A stretch of DNA of 64,000 nucleotides. Source: Desertivirga brevis. Lineage in GTDB: Bacteria; Bacteroidota; Bacteroidia; Sphingobacteriales; Sphingobacteriaceae. The notes under the pieces are model-generated. The model ran no database searches and was not told the DNA's origin. It was given only the letters and a program-made list of their open reading frames with translations. Of the stretch, positions 62,894-64,000 are shown piece after piece. The DNA lies in NCBI RefSeq assembly GCF_017355835.1, contig NZ_JAFEWF010000011.1:62001-126000 (forward strand), in the 5' to 3' direction. Position 1 is the stretch's first letter. The number at the start of each line of letters is the position of its first letter. A program made the position numbers and the translations under genes.

Positions 62894-64000
62894 GTGACCC
62901 ATTCAAACACCGATTCATTTTATACCAGTAAAGAATTTCATACTTTTTTTGAAAATTCACCGCGTTCGTTGGTACTCAAAGGCCGATGCGCCTCGTTTTA
63001 CCATTTTGGCGGTCAGTGATACTTACTTAAACCTCGTACACAATCAACGCCGAGAAATATTGGGTAAAGGCCTTTTTGAGGCGTTCCCTGGAAGCGAGGG
63101 TGATCCGTCGGAGCAGAATAGCGTTCAAAGTTCATTTATGCGAGTCATCACAACAAGGGAGCCCGACGAGCTACCCATATTCAAATATGAAATAGTTGTC
63201 GACAATACCGGTAAGAAAGAAACACACTACTGGACAAACTTAAATGAACCGATTTTAGATGAGGAAGGTAACGTGGCCTACCTCATTAACACCACTACAA
63301 ACATCACGGGCCGTATCAGGTTGGAGCAGGCTGTGGAAGAGAGCGAAGCCCGCTTTCGTATCATGGCCGAAGGAACCAATATCTTTATAGCCATGGTCGA
63401 CCAGGAAAGCAATGCTATTTATTTCAACCGGGCATGGAGCAGATTAACCGGCCGGTCCGTTGAAGATTTGATGGCTTACGGTTGGGTAGACCTGCTACAC
63501 CCTGAAGATAAAGAGCGGTACCTTAAAATTTACCTGGATGCATTCAAGGTAAAAGGTCCGTTTCATGGCGACTTTCGCATATTGAATAAAGATGGAGAGT
63601 ACCGGTGTTTATTAGCTGATGGTTCAGCACGCTGGCATACCGACGGTTCATTTGCGGGATACGTCGGTGCATCTATTGATATTACCGAGCAAAAGCAAAG
63701 CGAGCAGCGCAAAAATGACTTTATCTCGATGGTTAGCCATGAGCTGAAAACGCCACTAACTTCCATGAAGAGCTTTGTTCAGGTATTACAGAGAAAAGCT
63801 CAAAAAGACGGGGATGAGCTAACGGTATCGATGCTGGATAAAGCTGACAAACAAGTTAGCCGAATGACCAGGCTAATCAACGGCTTCCTAAACCTATCAC
63901 GACTGGAATCAGCCGGGATCTTTATTGATTGCAAACATGTGGATCTGGCTGAATTGATTAAAGAAGCGAAGGAAGATGCCTTAGCTCATATCAGTAGCCA
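62894..64000 (+). pseudogene. PAS sensor histidine kinase, frameshifted near the start and cut by the window end
   Basis: From a GTG at about 62894 the frame reads FYTSKEFHTFFENSPRSLVLK, and at 62981 an extra G breaks it; after the shift it continues ADAPRFTILAVSDTYLNLV and through two PAS domains (the second with a HPEDKERY box) into HisKA (MVSHELKTPLTSMK) and beyond. The rest lies outside the window. A downstream ATG at 63138 could start a shortened product. A TATTTTTG box (62883-62890) lies just before the start, which would give almost no leader. Confidence 0.7.

Noticed and set aside
1..64000. CRISPR arrays, rRNA genes or complete insertion sequences
   Set aside because: No regularly spaced short repeats, no rRNA-like sequence and no transposase were seen on either strand.

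Overview
The window reads as chromosomal DNA of a Bacteroidota bacterium, most likely family Sphingobacteriaceae (Pedobacter-like). Support: the gene pairs folP-cdaA and ileS-dksA-like-lspA; the order rpsL-rpsG-fusA-rpsJ; many secreted or lipoprotein orphans typical of the phylum; PAS-rich sensor kinases; and promoters of the Bacteroidota type (TTG, about 20 bases, TAnnTTTG), clearest before rpsL and gcvP. Genus is inference.

Left part, 1-45 kb, is compact core genome. It holds folate and c-di-AMP synthesis (folP, cdaA), a bacilliredoxin, S-adenosylhomocysteine hydrolase (ahcY), vitamin B6 (pdxJ), glycine decarboxylase (gcvP), and the str operon on the minus strand, which ends at rpsJ. Then come an AraC regulator beside a nonsense-interrupted gene, a Pif1-like helicase with HRDC and HTH tail, a 5'-degraded methionine aminopeptidase, an MMPL exporter, ileS-dksA-lspA and two secreted proteins. 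A minus-strand operon at 27.8-35.9 kb encodes heme oxygenase, a phytochrome photosensory core without a kinase, a 1863-residue CheB-CheR-PAS-histidine kinase and a lone receiver protein. It looks like a red-light pathway split over separate polypeptides. A nucleotide-sugar pair (dehydrogenase, epimerase), a CvpA-CAP fusion, tRNA-Asn, a PfkB kinase, a small carotenoid cluster (crtI divergent from a lycopene cyclase) and thioredoxin follow.

Right part, from about 46.4 kb to the end, looks like accessory DNA. It starts with a 23-bp tRNA 3' fragment followed by a factor-independent terminator on the same strand, the mark of integration into a tRNA gene. Then come a broken sulfatase 3' end with duplicated segments, four minus-strand genes (three orphans and an RNA ligase), a serine recombinase, an HTH/DUF2975 pair, a ParB-like orphan, and 19-bp repeats between these units. 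From 53 kb to the end lie five PAS or GAF signalling genes, an isochorismatase-like hydrolase and two genes broken by single-base frameshifts. Gene density is lower here and several gaps exceed 300 bases.

Odd points are the degraded genes (SnoaL-like, map, sulfatase, monooxygenase, and the last sensor kinase), a palindromic repeat family in three gaps between core genes, and the split phytochrome operon. All calls come from reading the sequence; no search was run.
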